A stretch of DNA of 64,000 nucleotides from Streptomyces sp. NRRL F-5126 (GTDB taxonomy: Bacteria; Actinomycetota; Actinomycetes; Streptomycetales; Streptomycetaceae). Position 1 is the stretch's first letter; the number at the start of each line of letters is the position of its first letter. The translations under genes were made by a program, and so were the position numbers. The notes below the pieces were generated by a model. It was not told the origin of the DNA. It worked only from the letters and a program-made list of their open reading frames with translations, and did no database searches. Shown piece by piece: positions 1 to 8,406 of this stretch. The stretch is from the NCBI RefSeq assembly GCF_000721265.1, contig NZ_JOFZ01000004.1, forward strand, positions 558,001 through 622,000, read 5' to 3'.

Positions 1-282
1 CTGGCGGTCGAACTCGTCGGCATGGTGCTGCTCGTGGGCTACTCGGCCAACTGCGCCGTGGTCATGGCCGAGCAGTTCCCGCCCGAGGTCCGCACCACGG
101 GCATCGCCCTGCCGTACGCCCTCGCCGTGGCGGTGTTCGGCGGCACCGCCCCCTACGTCACCACCTGGATGAGCTCGCACGGCCACCGCGGCCTCGTCTG
201 GCTGTACCTGGCAGCCGCGGCGCTCGTCGGTGTGATCGTCTACGCCACGATGCCCGAGACCAAGAGCAAGGAGATCGCATGA
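1..282 (+). CDS. MFS transporter, MHS-like family, C-terminal part (5' end outside window)
   Basis: The frame is open from the first base of the window and ends in TGA at 280-282, leaving 93 residues. These contain the last three or so hydrophobic segments of a 12-TM carrier. The string EQFPPEVRTTGIALPYALA matches the conserved late-loop pattern (E-x-FP-x-x-VR-x-TG) of metabolite:H+ symporters such as KgtP and ProP. The tail is short and charged (PETKSKEIA), as expected for a cytoplasmic C-terminus. The stop overlaps the next start (ATGA), so it is translationally coupled to the SDR gene and is probably the uptake gene of this catabolic operon. The substrate cannot be told. Confidence 0.85.
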   Translation: MAVELVGMVLLVGYSANCAVVMAEQFPPEVRTTGIALPYALAVAVFGGTAPYVTTWMSSHGHRGLVWLYLAAAALVGVIVYATMPETKSKEIA

Positions 283-1148
283 GTCCACGCACCCCGTCCC
301 CCGAGCGTTCCGCGCCGCCCGGCCGGCCCGCGCCGTCCGCGCGGCACGTCCTGGTCACCGGGGCGGCGGGCGGCATCGGGGCGGCGATCTGCGCCGCGTT
401 CGCGGCGGAGAAGTGCATCGTCACGGCGAGCGACCTGCCGGGCGCGCCGCTGAACGCCCTGGTGAAGCGGCTGACCGCGCACGGCACGACCGCCCACGCC
501 CTGCCCGCCGACCTGTCCGACGCGGGAGCGGCCGCGGACCTCGTTGGCCGTGCGTCGCGACTCGCGGGCACGCCCGGCGTCCTCGTCAACGCGGCGGGCA
601 TCTACCCGGCCACACCGCTCGGCGAGCTGACCGCCGAGGTGTGGGACCGCGTGATGGACGTCAACGTCCGTGCGGCGATGCTCACCACCACGGCTCTCGC
701 CCGGGCACTCATCGCACGCGGCGAGACCGGCACCGTCGTGAACATCACCTCGGGCGCCGCCCTGCGCGCACGTCCCGGCGCCGCCCACTACAGCGCCTCC
801 AAGGCCGCACTGGAGATGCTCACACGGTCGTGCGCCGTTGAGTTCGGGCCGCACGGAATCCGCGTCAACGCCGTGTCGCCCGGCTTCGTCACGGTCGACA
901 GCGCCGCCAACCCCGTCACCGACGCGTACGCGGCCGCGGTGTCGGTCAACCCCCTCGGGCGAGCGGGCGAACCGGACGACATCGCCCGCGCGGTCCGCTG
1001 GGTGGCAGGACCCGAGGCGTCCTGGATGACCGGGTCGATCGTCAGGCTGGACGGCGGCGCCTCGGCCGGCACGACCACGCTGCCCCTGCACTGGCCGCAA
1101 CTGTCGGGAACCCAGGCGGGCGCCGCACCGCACGAGGAGGCCTCATGA
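279..1148 (+). CDS. SDR family NAD(P)-dependent oxidoreductase
   Basis: 289 residues with classical short-chain dehydrogenase architecture. The cofactor motif TGAAGGIG is at residues 27-34, NAAG near 105, catalytic Ser near 158 in NITSGAA, and YSASK (Tyr171, Lys175). The C-terminal WMTGSIVRLDGGA is typical of the fabG-like subgroup, which oxidises or reduces a secondary alcohol or ketone. About 20 residues before the Rossmann fold are rich in Pro and Ser and look disordered. The start overlaps the MFS stop and the stop overlaps the next ATG (ATGA), so it sits inside a tight four-gene operon. Substrate unknown; polyol or hydroxy acid oxidation is an inference from the operon only. Confidence 0.9.
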   Translation: MSPRTPSPERSAPPGRPAPSARHVLVTGAAGGIGAAICAAFAAEKCIVTASDLPGAPLNALVKRLTAHGTTAHALPADLSDAGAAADLVGRASRLAGTPGVLVNAAGIYPATPLGELTAEVWDRVMDVNVRAAMLTTTALARALIARGETGTVVNITSGAALRARPGAAHYSASKAALEMLTRSCAVEFGPHGIRVNAVSPGFVTVDSAANPVTDAYAAAVSVNPLGRAGEPDDIARAVRWVAGPEASWMTGSIVRLDGGASAGTTTLPLHWPQLSGTQAGAAPHEEAS

Positions 1149-2197
1149 ACACGGACGGCGCCACGGCCGCCCACCCCACCGGCTACACCGTCGTCGGAGG
1201 CGGCGCGATCGGCGGCACCCTCGCCTTCCACCTAGCCGACGCCGGACACACCGTACGGATCGTCGACACCGACTCCGGCCACGTGGCCGCGCTGCGCGCC
1301 CAAGGACTCACACTGCGGGGCCCGGAGGGCGAGCGCACCGCCGCCGTCTCCGCGACCACGCCCGACGCGCTCGACCACCAGCCGCGCCACGTCCTGCTCT
1401 GCGTCAAGGCGCAGGCCACCGGGACCGCGGCCGACTGGCTGGCGACCGTGCTGGGCGAAGACGGCTACGTCGTGTCGCTCCAAAACGGCCTCAACGAGCG
1501 CCCGATCGCACGGCGCGTCGGAACACACCGCACCATCGGCGCCTTCGTGAACCTGTTCGCTGACGTGGTCGCACCCGGCGTGGTCCAGGACGGCGGCGCG
1601 GGTGCCCTCGTCGTCGGCGAACTCGACGGCACGCCGAGCGAGCGCGTGCGCGCCCTCGTGCGCGACCTCCAGGCGTGGGGGCCCGCTCGCGAGACGGGGA
1701 ATGTCGCCGGATATCTCTGGTCCAAGCTGTCGTTCGGCTCCATGCTCACCGCGACGGCCCTCGTCGACGCGCCGATGGCGCGGCTCATCGACGTCCACCG
1801 GCCGCTGATGCACACCCTCGCCGCCGAGGTCGCCGCTGTCGCCACGGCGGACGGGCTCACGCTCGAACCCTTCGACGCGTTCGACCCGTCCGCCTACCTG
1901 CCCGCAGCCGGGGCCGCGGAACGCGAGGCGGCGACCGACCGGCTGGTCGCCTGGCTCGGCGGGCAGGCCAAGGACCGCAGCGGCATCTGGCGCGACATCG
2001 CCGTACGCCACCGGCCGGTGGAGGTCCACCACCACTACCGGCCCGTCCTGAGCAGGGCCGCCCAACTGGGCGTTCCCACACCGGCACTGGAACGCCTGCT
2101 GACGATGCTCGCCGAGGTCGAGTCGGGCACGCGCCCCATGAGCGCTGACAACCTCACCGACCTGTACCGCCACACCTCCCACGGAAGCGCACGTTGA
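1145..2197 (+). CDS. Ketopantoate reductase (PanE/ApbA)-like oxidoreductase
   Basis: 350 residues. An N-terminal Rossmann fold with VVGGGAIGG (about residues 17-25) is followed by CVKA, with the conserved lysine near residue 88, then QNG and a helical C-terminal domain containing LWSKL. This is the PanE/ApbA family order, which reduces a 2-oxo acid with NADPH. Residue 87 in the family is often part of the V-K-A motif that contacts the substrate carboxylate. Because it lies between an SDR and an M20 peptidase under a transporter, it more likely serves a catabolic 2-hydroxy acid or 2-oxo acid step than pantothenate synthesis. It overlaps both neighbours by 4 bases. Confidence 0.85.
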   Translation: MNTDGATAAHPTGYTVVGGGAIGGTLAFHLADAGHTVRIVDTDSGHVAALRAQGLTLRGPEGERTAAVSATTPDALDHQPRHVLLCVKAQATGTAADWLATVLGEDGYVVSLQNGLNERPIARRVGTHRTIGAFVNLFADVVAPGVVQDGGAGALVVGELDGTPSERVRALVRDLQAWGPARETGNVAGYLWSKLSFGSMLTATALVDAPMARLIDVHRPLMHTLAAEVAAVATADGLTLEPFDAFDPSAYLPAAGAAEREAATDRLVAWLGGQAKDRSGIWRDIAVRHRPVEVHHHYRPVLSRAAQLGVPTPALERLLTMLAEVESGTRPMSADNLTDLYRHTSHGSAR

Positions 2198-3414
2198 ACA
2201 CCACACCCACCCCGCAGGGCGAACCGGCCGCCGCATCCGTATGCGACTGGGTCGCCGACCACCGCGACACCATGCTCGACGAACTCGCCCGCTACGTGAA
2301 CACCGACACCCCGAGCGACGACAAGGAGTGCCTCGACGCGATCCTGCCCCGCCTGGAGTCCTGGCTCGAATGTGCGCTCGGCACCCCCTCCGCCCGGCGC
2401 CGCGCCGACGGCGGGACATACGGCGACACGCTGGTATGGGACTGGCCCGGCGCCCGCCCCGGCGGCCCGGATGACGATGCCGGCACGCCCGTGCTGCTGC
2501 TGTGCCACTACGACACCGTGTGGGCCAAGGGCACCGTCGCCCAGAGGCCCTTCACCATCGAGGGCGACCGCGCCACCGGGCCCGGCGTGTTCGACATGAA
2601 GGCCGGACTCGTGCAGGCCGTGTGGGCGGTACGGGCACTCGACGCGCTCGGTCTGCCGCGCCCGCCGCTGCGCCTGGTGCTGAACGGCGACGAGGAGATC
2701 GGCAGCCCCACGTCGCGCCCTGTGATCGAGGCGGCGGCCGAGGGGGTGCGCGCGGCCCTCGTCTTCGAGGCATCGGCCGACGGCGCAGTCAAGACGGCCC
2801 GCAAAGGCGTAGGTCTCTTCCGGGTCACCGCGACGGGCATCGAGGCGCACGCCGGGCTCGACCCCGAGAAGGGCGTCAGCGCCGTGGACGAGATAGCCCG
2901 CGCTGTCCTGTACCTCCACGCGCTCGCCGATCCGGCGGCAGGCACCACGGTCAACGTCGGTGTCGTCAGCGGCGGCACCCGCACCAACGTCGCGGCGGGC
3001 CATGCCGTGGCGCACATCGACGTGCGGGTCGCCGACGCGCGGGAGGCCGAGCGCATCGACCGCGCCCTGGCCGCCCTCCGCCCGCACGACCCGCGCGCCG
3101 TGCTGGAGTGGGACGGCGAGTGGAACAGGCCCGTCATGGAACGCACCCCGGGCAACGGCCGGTTGTACGCGCTCGCCCGCGAGCGGGCCGCCGGTCTCGG
3201 GGTCGACCTGCCCGAGTGCTCGGTCGGTGGCGCCAGCGACGGCAACTTCGTCGCCGCACTCGGCATACCCGTACTTGACGGGTTCGGCGCCGTGGGCGCC
3301 GGCGCCCACGCGCGCGAAGAGCACATCAGCCTCGCCGGCATGACGCAACGCACAGCGCTCGCCGCCGACGTCCTGCGCGCGCTGGCCACCCGTGAGGCCG
3401 CGACCGTGGTCTGA
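2194..3414 (+). CDS. M20 family metallopeptidase (ArgE/DapE/CPG2-like)
   Basis: 406 residues. The TTG start at 2194 overlaps the previous stop (TTGA). Metal-binding landmarks of the M20 family are present in order: CHYDTV near residue 106, GPGVFDMKAG near 130, the DEEIGS catalytic and bridging glutamates near 166, and a final H near residue 370 in GAHAREEHIS. A dimerisation lid lies in between (GIEAHAGLDPEKG). The length and the first motif resemble glutamate carboxypeptidase (CPG2) and N-acyl-amino-acid hydrolases. There is no signal peptide, so it is cytoplasmic and probably deacylates or hydrolyses the compound taken up by the linked MFS carrier. It is the last gene of the operon; a GC-rich hairpin follows. 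Confidence 0.87.
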   Translation: MNTTPTPQGEPAAASVCDWVADHRDTMLDELARYVNTDTPSDDKECLDAILPRLESWLECALGTPSARRRADGGTYGDTLVWDWPGARPGGPDDDAGTPVLLLCHYDTVWAKGTVAQRPFTIEGDRATGPGVFDMKAGLVQAVWAVRALDALGLPRPPLRLVLNGDEEIGSPTSRPVIEAAAEGVRAALVFEASADGAVKTARKGVGLFRVTATGIEAHAGLDPEKGVSAVDEIARAVLYLHALADPAAGTTVNVGVVSGGTRTNVAAGHAVAHIDVRVADAREAERIDRALAALRPHDPRAVLEWDGEWNRPVMERTPGNGRLYALARERAAGLGVDLPECSVGGASDGNFVAALGIPVLDGFGAVGAGAHAREEHISLAGMTQRTALAADVLRALATREAATVV

Positions 3415-3423
3415 CGCCCGGAC

Positions 3424-3451
3424 GCCGCGCGGACCGGCACGTCCGCGCGGC
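3424..3451 (+). terminator. Hairpin terminator after the MFS-SDR-KPR-M20 operon
   Basis: A perfect 11-bp stem (arms 3424-3434 and 3441-3451, GCCGCGCGGAC) with a 6-base loop lies just after the stop at 3414. There is no U-tract, which is common for actinomycete terminators. Confidence 0.6.
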
Positions 3452-3516
3452 GCCGACTCACGCACGCCCCCTTGACGGTGGACGCGAACCCTCGAAGAAT
3501 GATGCCGCCATGTCAT

Positions 3517-3528
3517 GACAACGTTGTC
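3517..3528. promoter_or_regulatory. LacI-type operator GACAACGTTGTC (site 1, upstream of GH92)
   Basis: A perfect 12-bp palindrome with the central CG typical of LacI/GalR operators. It lies 54 bp upstream of the GH92 start at 3583. The identical 12-mer occurs again at 8355 and 59137, each time a similar distance before a secreted-enzyme gene. The likely binder is the LacI protein encoded at 20244-21266 (inference). Confidence 0.8.
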
Positions 3529-3582
3529 TAGTCAGAGGTGCCACCGTCGCGGCGACGCGGTCACCACCTTGGAGGAACCCCG

Positions 3583-5952
3583 ATGAGATGGACCCGACTT
3601 CCGCGCCTGCGCACCGCGGGGGCGGTGACGGCCGCGGTCCTGATCGGCGGCGCGCTCGCCGCGCCTGCCGTGCAGGCAGCCCCGCACAGCGCTGCCGGGG
3701 CGCACGGCCGACTCACCAGCCTGGTCAACCCGTTCATCGGCAGTCAGGACGAAGGCAACACCTATCCGGGCGCCACCGTGCCGTTCGGCATGGTCCAGTT
3801 CTCCCCTGACACCGGCCACAACACCGGGTACGACTACACGCAGAACCACATACGCGGCTTCTCGCTCGTCCACCTCTCCGGCGTGGGCTGCGGCCTCGGT
3901 GGCGACCTGCCCGTCCTGCCGACCACCGGCGATGTGACCGAGACGGACTACTCCAAGTACGCGGCCACGTTCAGCCACGACAACGAGAAGGCGAGCCCCG
4001 GCTACTACGAGGTCGGCCTGGACTCCGGCATCAAGGCGGAGCTCACCGCCACGCAGCGCACGGGTGTGCAGCGCTACACGTTCCCCGCGACCGACAAGGC
4101 CAACGTCCTGCTGAACGCGGGCCAGGCGCTGCACAAGACGCTGTCCACCAAGGTCACGATCCTCAATGACCACACGGTGCAGACGGCGATCACGGGCAGC
4201 GGGTTCTGCCAGGACACCAAGCCCTACACCGTCTACACGGTGACCCGCTTCAACCGTCCCTTCACCACCTCCGGTACGTGGAACGGCGAGACGGTCACAG
4301 CGGGCTCCCGGCACTCCACCGCGACCTCGGGGCTCAACGGCGCCTACGTCCGCTTCGACACGCGCAGGAACCGCACCGTCGAGGCGACCACCGCGGTCTC
4401 CTACGTCGACGCCAGGGGCGCGGCGCTCAACCTCCGTGCCGAGGGCGGCCGTTCCTTCAAGCGCGTCGAGCACGCCGCCCAGGCGACCTGGGAGAGGCGC
4501 CTGGAGAGCGTGCGGACGCGGGGCGGCAGCGACACCCAGCAGAAGACGTTCTACTCCTCGCTGTACCGCTCCTTCCTCGCGCCGAACACCGGCAGCGACG
4601 TCGACGGGCGCTACACCGGCTGGGACCAGAAGATCCACCGGGCGAGGAATTTCACGTACTACCAGAACTTCTCGCTGTGGGACACCTACCGCACCCAGAC
4701 CCAGCTGCTGTCCCTGCTCGCGCCCCGGCAGGCCCGCGACATGGCGATCTCGGTGCTCCAGATCGACAAGGACAGCGGCTGGCTGCCCAAGTGGGGTTAC
4801 GGGACCGTCGAGACCAACATCATGACCGGTGACCCGGTCACGCCGTTCCTGACCAACGCCTACCAGCAGGGCCTGCTCAAGGGGTACGAGGAGCAGGCGT
4901 ACCAGGCGCTGAAGAAGAACGCGGACGGCGTGCCGCCCGCCGACTCCGCACCGGTCGGGCGCGAGGGCAACAAGCAGTACATCGCGAACGGCTACGTGCC
5001 CTACATCGCGAACCACACGCACGCAAAGCCGGGCGACTCCGACTTCGACTACGGCGGCAGCGCGACGCTGGAGTACGCGCTCGCCGACGGCATGCTCTCC
5101 CAGATGGCGGCCGACCTCGGCCACAGGGCCGACGCGGCGCGCTACGCCGAGCGCGCCGAGAACTACCGCAACATCTTCGACCCCTCCACGGGCTTCTTCC
5201 GCTCGCGTGACACCACGGGCGCCTGGGCCGGACCTGACGACCCGGCGCAGAGCGTCGGCTTCCACGAGGGCACTTCCTGGCAGTACCAGTGGCTGGTGCC
5301 GCAGGACATCCCGGGCATGGTGGGCCTGATCGGCGGCGAGAAGGCCGCCAACGCACGCCTCGACTCCTTCTTCGCCTACGACCAGCTCCTGAAGGACCCG
5401 GCGAAGACCGCGAGTGAGGTCTGGGTCAACGGGCCCTACTCGTACTACAACGCGAACAAGTACAACCCGTCCAACGAGCCCGACCTGATCGCGCCCTACA
5501 CCTACCTGTCCACGGGTCAGCCGTGGAAGACCACGGACGTGGTGCACGCGGCGCTGACCCTCTTCACCGACACGCCGACCGGCATGACCGGCAACGACGA
5601 CCTGGGCACCATGTCCGCCTGGAACGTGCTCTCGTCCATCGGGATCTTTCCCGTGCAGCCGGGCACGAGCACCTGGGGACTGTCCACGCCGATCTTCGAC
5701 CGCGTCGACATCACCCTCGACCGGCACTACTACCCCCGCGGACACCTCACCATCAGGGCCGCGGGCACGTCCGGCACCGACCGCTACACGCAGTCCGTCT
5801 CGGCCGACGGATCCTCCTACGGCAAGACGTACCTGACGACGGACACGCTGCGCCGCACACGTGATCTGACGTTCACGGTCGGCCCGCGGCCCTCGCAGTG
5901 GGGCACGTCGGCCGATGCCGCGCCGCCCGCCGTCGTCGGCTCCGCCGGCTGA
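3583..5952 (+). CDS. Secreted GH92 alpha-mannosidase
   Basis: 789 residues, starting at ATG 3583 with GGAGG seven bases upstream; an upstream in-frame GTG at 3538 lacks a ribosome binding site. A Sec-type signal peptide covers about residues 1-33. The GH92 two-domain fold begins with NPFIGSQDEGNTYPGA and the metal-dependent catalytic half follows. The predicted general acid Glu632 is in NEPDLIAPY, and the GNDDLGTMSAW loop (Asp672, Asp673) carries the predicted bases. GH92 enzymes are calcium-dependent, inverting exo-alpha-mannosidases acting on N-glycans or mannan. The length is normal for a single-module GH92. It stands alone behind the perfect palindrome at 3517 and ends in a bidirectional hairpin. 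The exact linkage preference cannot be read here. Confidence 0.93.
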   Translation: MRWTRLPRLRTAGAVTAAVLIGGALAAPAVQAAPHSAAGAHGRLTSLVNPFIGSQDEGNTYPGATVPFGMVQFSPDTGHNTGYDYTQNHIRGFSLVHLSGVGCGLGGDLPVLPTTGDVTETDYSKYAATFSHDNEKASPGYYEVGLDSGIKAELTATQRTGVQRYTFPATDKANVLLNAGQALHKTLSTKVTILNDHTVQTAITGSGFCQDTKPYTVYTVTRFNRPFTTSGTWNGETVTAGSRHSTATSGLNGAYVRFDTRRNRTVEATTAVSYVDARGAALNLRAEGGRSFKRVEHAAQATWERRLESVRTRGGSDTQQKTFYSSLYRSFLAPNTGSDVDGRYTGWDQKIHRARNFTYYQNFSLWDTYRTQTQLLSLLAPRQARDMAISVLQIDKDSGWLPKWGYGTVETNIMTGDPVTPFLTNAYQQGLLKGYEEQAYQALKKNADGVPPADSAPVGREGNKQYIANGYVPYIANHTHAKPGDSDFDYGGSATLEYALADGMLSQMAADLGHRADAARYAERAENYRNIFDPSTGFFRSRDTTGAWAGPDDPAQSVGFHEGTSWQYQWLVPQDIPGMVGLIGGEKAANARLDSFFAYDQLLKDPAKTASEVWVNGPYSYYNANKYNPSNEPDLIAPYTYLSTGQPWKTTDVVHAALTLFTDTPTGMTGNDDLGTMSAWNVLSSIGIFPVQPGTSTWGLSTPIFDRVDITLDRHYYPRGHLTIRAAGTSGTDRYTQSVSADGSSYGKTYLTTDTLRRTRDLTFTVGPRPSQWGTSADAAPPAVVGSAG

Positions 5953-5955
5953 CAG

Positions 5956-5988
5956 CGCCATGGCCCGCCGAAACGGCGGGCCATGGCG
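5956..5988. terminator. Bidirectional hairpin terminator
   Basis: A perfect 15-bp stem (5956-5970 and 5974-5988, CGCCATGGCCCGCCG) with an AAA loop lies between the convergent GH92 and HTH genes, so it can end both transcripts. Confidence 0.75.
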
Positions 5989-6002
5989 TTACGGCGTGCC
6001 GG

Positions 6003-7034
6003 TCAGGCGCCCGCCCCGCGCGGGCCCTCCCAGGCCCAGCGCAGCCCGATGCGGCAGTGTCCCGCCTCGAGCGCCACGGCATGGGCCGACCCGGCCGCGT
6101 CGATGCGCAGCAGCCGTTCGCTGCGCTGGTCCGCGGCGCCGTCCCGCGCGCAGGCGCCGTCGAGGTGGTAGGAGTAGCAGGCCGACGGCAGGCACGCGGG
6201 GTCGAAGCGGGCCTCCATCACGTACTCGCGCACCGGCAGGTGCAGTGCGGCCTCGACATGCGTCTCGAACGGCCGGGGCGCGGCATGCGTGAGCGTGTAC
6301 TCGACGATGACGGTCTCACCGCGCGCCAGCGGCCTGTCGAAGAGCAGCTCGGCGGCGAGCAGGCCTCCCTCGTGGCTCCTGACGACCCGCCCGGTACGGC
6401 AGGGTGAGACCACTTCGATGCCCGGGGGAGAGCCCGGCTCGTCCAGCCGGTACACCGTCACCCAGCGGTCGGGGCCGTCACGGTCGGCCCGCAGCAGTTG
6501 CCGCGTCCACTTCGCGCGGCTGCGGCCGTTCTCGTCGAATTCCATCCGGGTCTGGCAGCTGATCCGCGTCAGGCTCGCGTCCCAGCTCGTGTCGATTCCG
6601 CTGAGGGCGGGCAGCGAGAGGGCGGGGACCATGCTCTCCAGCGAGGCCCTGCCCTCCGCGCCCGGGGGTCTGGGACCGCGTGGGCGCGGCGGTCCGAGCA
6701 GCGCGAACAGGGCGCCGTCCGGCACCGGCAGGAAGCGCTCCATGGCGCGGAGCGCGGCCAGCGAACGCGGCCGCTCCGGGCGGTACCTGCCGGACTGCCA
6801 GGAACTCAGGCTGGCCAGACTGACGTCGGCGCCGTGCCGCCGCAGCCGGTCCTGCACCCTGTCGAGGCTCAGCCCGCTCGCCGCGATGGCGGCGCGCAGC
6901 GCGTCGTGGAAGGGCCCGGTGCGCAACAACTGCGCGAGCTGGGGCGTCGGGCCCGCGCCGGCTCGGTCGACGAGTCCGCGGTGGACCGCCGGAGCTGCCA
7001 TGGACGCGGCATGGGCCGTGCGTTCGAACTGCAT
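6003..7034 (-). CDS. Helix-turn-helix regulator, XRE-like, Streptomyces type
   Basis: 343 residues. The stretch at about residues 40-95 (FHDALRAAIAASGLSLDRV, then VSLASLSSWQSGRYRPERP) has the pattern of a Cro/C1-type HTH, with the SLASLSSWQSG recognition helix and a trailing RSLAALRAMERFL. The remaining roughly 220 residues form a beta-rich ligand- or partner-binding domain with no recognised motif; near its end, ACYSYHLDGACARDG contains two cysteines. Orphan proteins of this layout are common in Streptomyces. It is divergent from the G1 peptidase gene at 7386, which it may control. A weak inverted repeat lies in the shared upstream region. Confidence 0.7.
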   Translation of the reverse strand: MQFERTAHAASMAAPAVHRGLVDRAGAGPTPQLAQLLRTGPFHDALRAAIAASGLSLDRVQDRLRRHGADVSLASLSSWQSGRYRPERPRSLAALRAMERFLPVPDGALFALLGPPRPRGPRPPGAEGRASLESMVPALSLPALSGIDTSWDASLTRISCQTRMEFDENGRSRAKWTRQLLRADRDGPDRWVTVYRLDEPGSPPGIEVVSPCRTGRVVRSHEGGLLAAELLFDRPLARGETVIVEYTLTHAAPRPFETHVEAALHLPVREYVMEARFDPACLPSACYSYHLDGACARDGAADQRSERLLRIDAAGSAHAVALEAGHCRIGLRWAWEGPRGAGA

Positions 7035-7089
7035 GCGGTGTCTGCCTTCCGGACGGCCGCTGTGCTGTCCGGAACGCTACGCCGAGTTG

Positions 7090-7119
7090 TTGGGTGCAGG
7101 TCAACCAAAGGTTACCCAA
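7090..7119. promoter_or_regulatory. Weak inverted repeat in the 351-bp divergent region 7035-7385
   Basis: TTGGGT (7090-7095) and ACCCAA (7114-7119) flank GGTCAACC and GGTTACCC, giving an imperfect dyad 56 bp upstream of the HTH gene start. It could be an autoregulatory site. The rest of the intergenic region (7120-7385) holds only an AT-rich patch around 7230-7290, probably promoter elements for the G1 peptidase; no gene was seen. Confidence 0.3.
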
Positions 7120-7385
7120 GAGGAAACCAGGACTGGAGCGCGCGACTCCGCCGGCCGCCGCTCGCTCGCCGGCTCCTGGGCCCGGATCCGCCCCTCGACT
7201 CCCGCGCGCCCCAACTGCCGCGCTCAACTCCCGTAAAACTAAAAAGCCTGCGTCTCTTGCTGTACAGACTTTCGAACCGTCACTCTTCTGGTGCGCACAA
7301 CCGTGAACGCCGGCCAGGTGGCCAAAGCCGGGCCGGCACCCCCCATCACGTGCTCCCCCCACGCACAGAAAGTGAGCGCACCCGT

Positions 7386-8195
7386 ATGTCCTCTCACGTC
7401 TCCACCCGCCGCAAAAGCCTCCGGGCGCTGTCCGTCGGCGCCGCAGTCGTCAGCGTGGCCGGTCTGAGCATGGCGGGCGCGAACGCGGCGCCGCAGAACC
7501 CCGCCCAGCTCAACTCGTCCATCGCGAGCCACGAGTCGCACGCCCTCCACGGCGCCAGAGGCCACAACACCACCACCGAGGCCAGCAACTGGTCGGGTTA
7601 CGCGGCCACCGGCGGCAGCGGCGCCTACAAGTCGGTCTCCTCCTCGTGGGTCCAGCCTGCCGTCAGCTGCACTTCGCAGAACACCTATTCGTCGTTCTGG
7701 GTGGGCATTGACGGGTACAGCCAGAGCGACAACGGCCTGGAGCAGACAGGTACCGAGGCGGACTGCATCAACGGCAGGGCCACCTACGGCGCATGGTGGG
7801 AGGTCCTGCCCGCGGCCGAGAGCGCGTACTCGGTAACGGTCAAGCCCGGCGACCACCTCAAGGCCACGGTCACGAACGACGGCAACGGCCAGTACACCAT
7901 GACCCTCGCCGACTCCACCGAGGGCTGGACGAAGACCACCCACCACGCCGGCAGCCAGGGCGTCAACGGCAGCTCGGCCGAGGTCATCGCGGAGGCCACC
8001 CAGGTCAACGGCCAGATAGCCGCGCTCTCGAACTTCGGGACCGTCAACTTCAGCGGCTCGACGGCCAACGGGTCGACCCTGCCAGGCAGCTCGGACGAGA
8101 TCGTCATGGAGAACTTCGACACGGGCTCGGTCAAGGCCCAGCCGAGCGCGCTGTCCGCAGGCGCGTTCTCCGACACCTGGCGCAACTACAACTGA
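7386..8195 (+). CDS. Secreted G1 family (eqolisin) glutamic endopeptidase
   Basis: 269 residues from ATG 7386. A signal peptide (SLRALSVGAAVVSVAG to ANAA, about residues 1-36) is followed by a short propeptide-like stretch and a G1 beta-sandwich beginning at TEASNWSGYAA. The family landmarks are SSWVQP with catalytic Gln90, TYSSFWVGIDG, GAWWEV, and the SAEVIAEAT strand with Glu199 and Glu203, one of which is the catalytic glutamate. These are the equivalents of the Gln/Glu dyad of scytalidoglutamic peptidase. G1 enzymes are acid endopeptidases known from fungi and some bacteria. The length fits a bacterial G1 protein. It is a single-gene unit followed by an unusually long hairpin. Confidence 0.88.
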   Translation: MSSHVSTRRKSLRALSVGAAVVSVAGLSMAGANAAPQNPAQLNSSIASHESHALHGARGHNTTTEASNWSGYAATGGSGAYKSVSSSWVQPAVSCTSQNTYSSFWVGIDGYSQSDNGLEQTGTEADCINGRATYGAWWEVLPAAESAYSVTVKPGDHLKATVTNDGNGQYTMTLADSTEGWTKTTHHAGSQGVNGSSAEVIAEATQVNGQIAALSNFGTVNFSGSTANGSTLPGSSDEIVMENFDTGSVKAQPSALSAGAFSDTWRNYN

Positions 8196-8205
8196 CGGCG
8201 AGGAG

Positions 8206-8256
8206 CGGTACGCCTGTCGGGCGCCACCCGGTGGGTGGCGCCCGACAGGCGTACCG
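8206..8256. terminator. Perfect 24-bp hairpin after the G1 peptidase gene
   Basis: Arms 8206-8229 and 8233-8256 are exact reverse complements with a GGT loop. It begins 10 bases after the stop codon and is far longer than the other terminators in the window. It separates the G1 gene from the operator-controlled S1 protease. Confidence 0.75.
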
Positions 8257-8354
8257 CCACCCCGGCCCCTGGCGGTCCGATTCTGTCGTGTCCGCGCCAT
8301 GGACAGTCAACTGCACGGCTGGCACTCTGAGTTGGCGCACTCCGAGAGGATCGT

Positions 8355-8366
8355 GACAACGTTGTC
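8355..8366. promoter_or_regulatory. LacI-type operator GACAACGTTGTC (site 2, upstream of S1 protease)
   Basis: The same perfect 12-bp palindrome as at 3517 and 59137, here 40 bp upstream of the GTG start at 8407. It places a protease under the control shared with two GH92 genes. Confidence 0.78.
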
Positions 8367-8406
8367 GTCCTCCCGGCACCCCGTACCCCCACCATCGGGA
8401 GCAGCC

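Noticed and set aside
3538..3582. An earlier GTG start for the first GH92 gene
   Set aside because: It has no ribosome binding site, and it would put Arg/His-rich residues before the signal peptide; ATG 3583 has GGAGG at ideal spacing.
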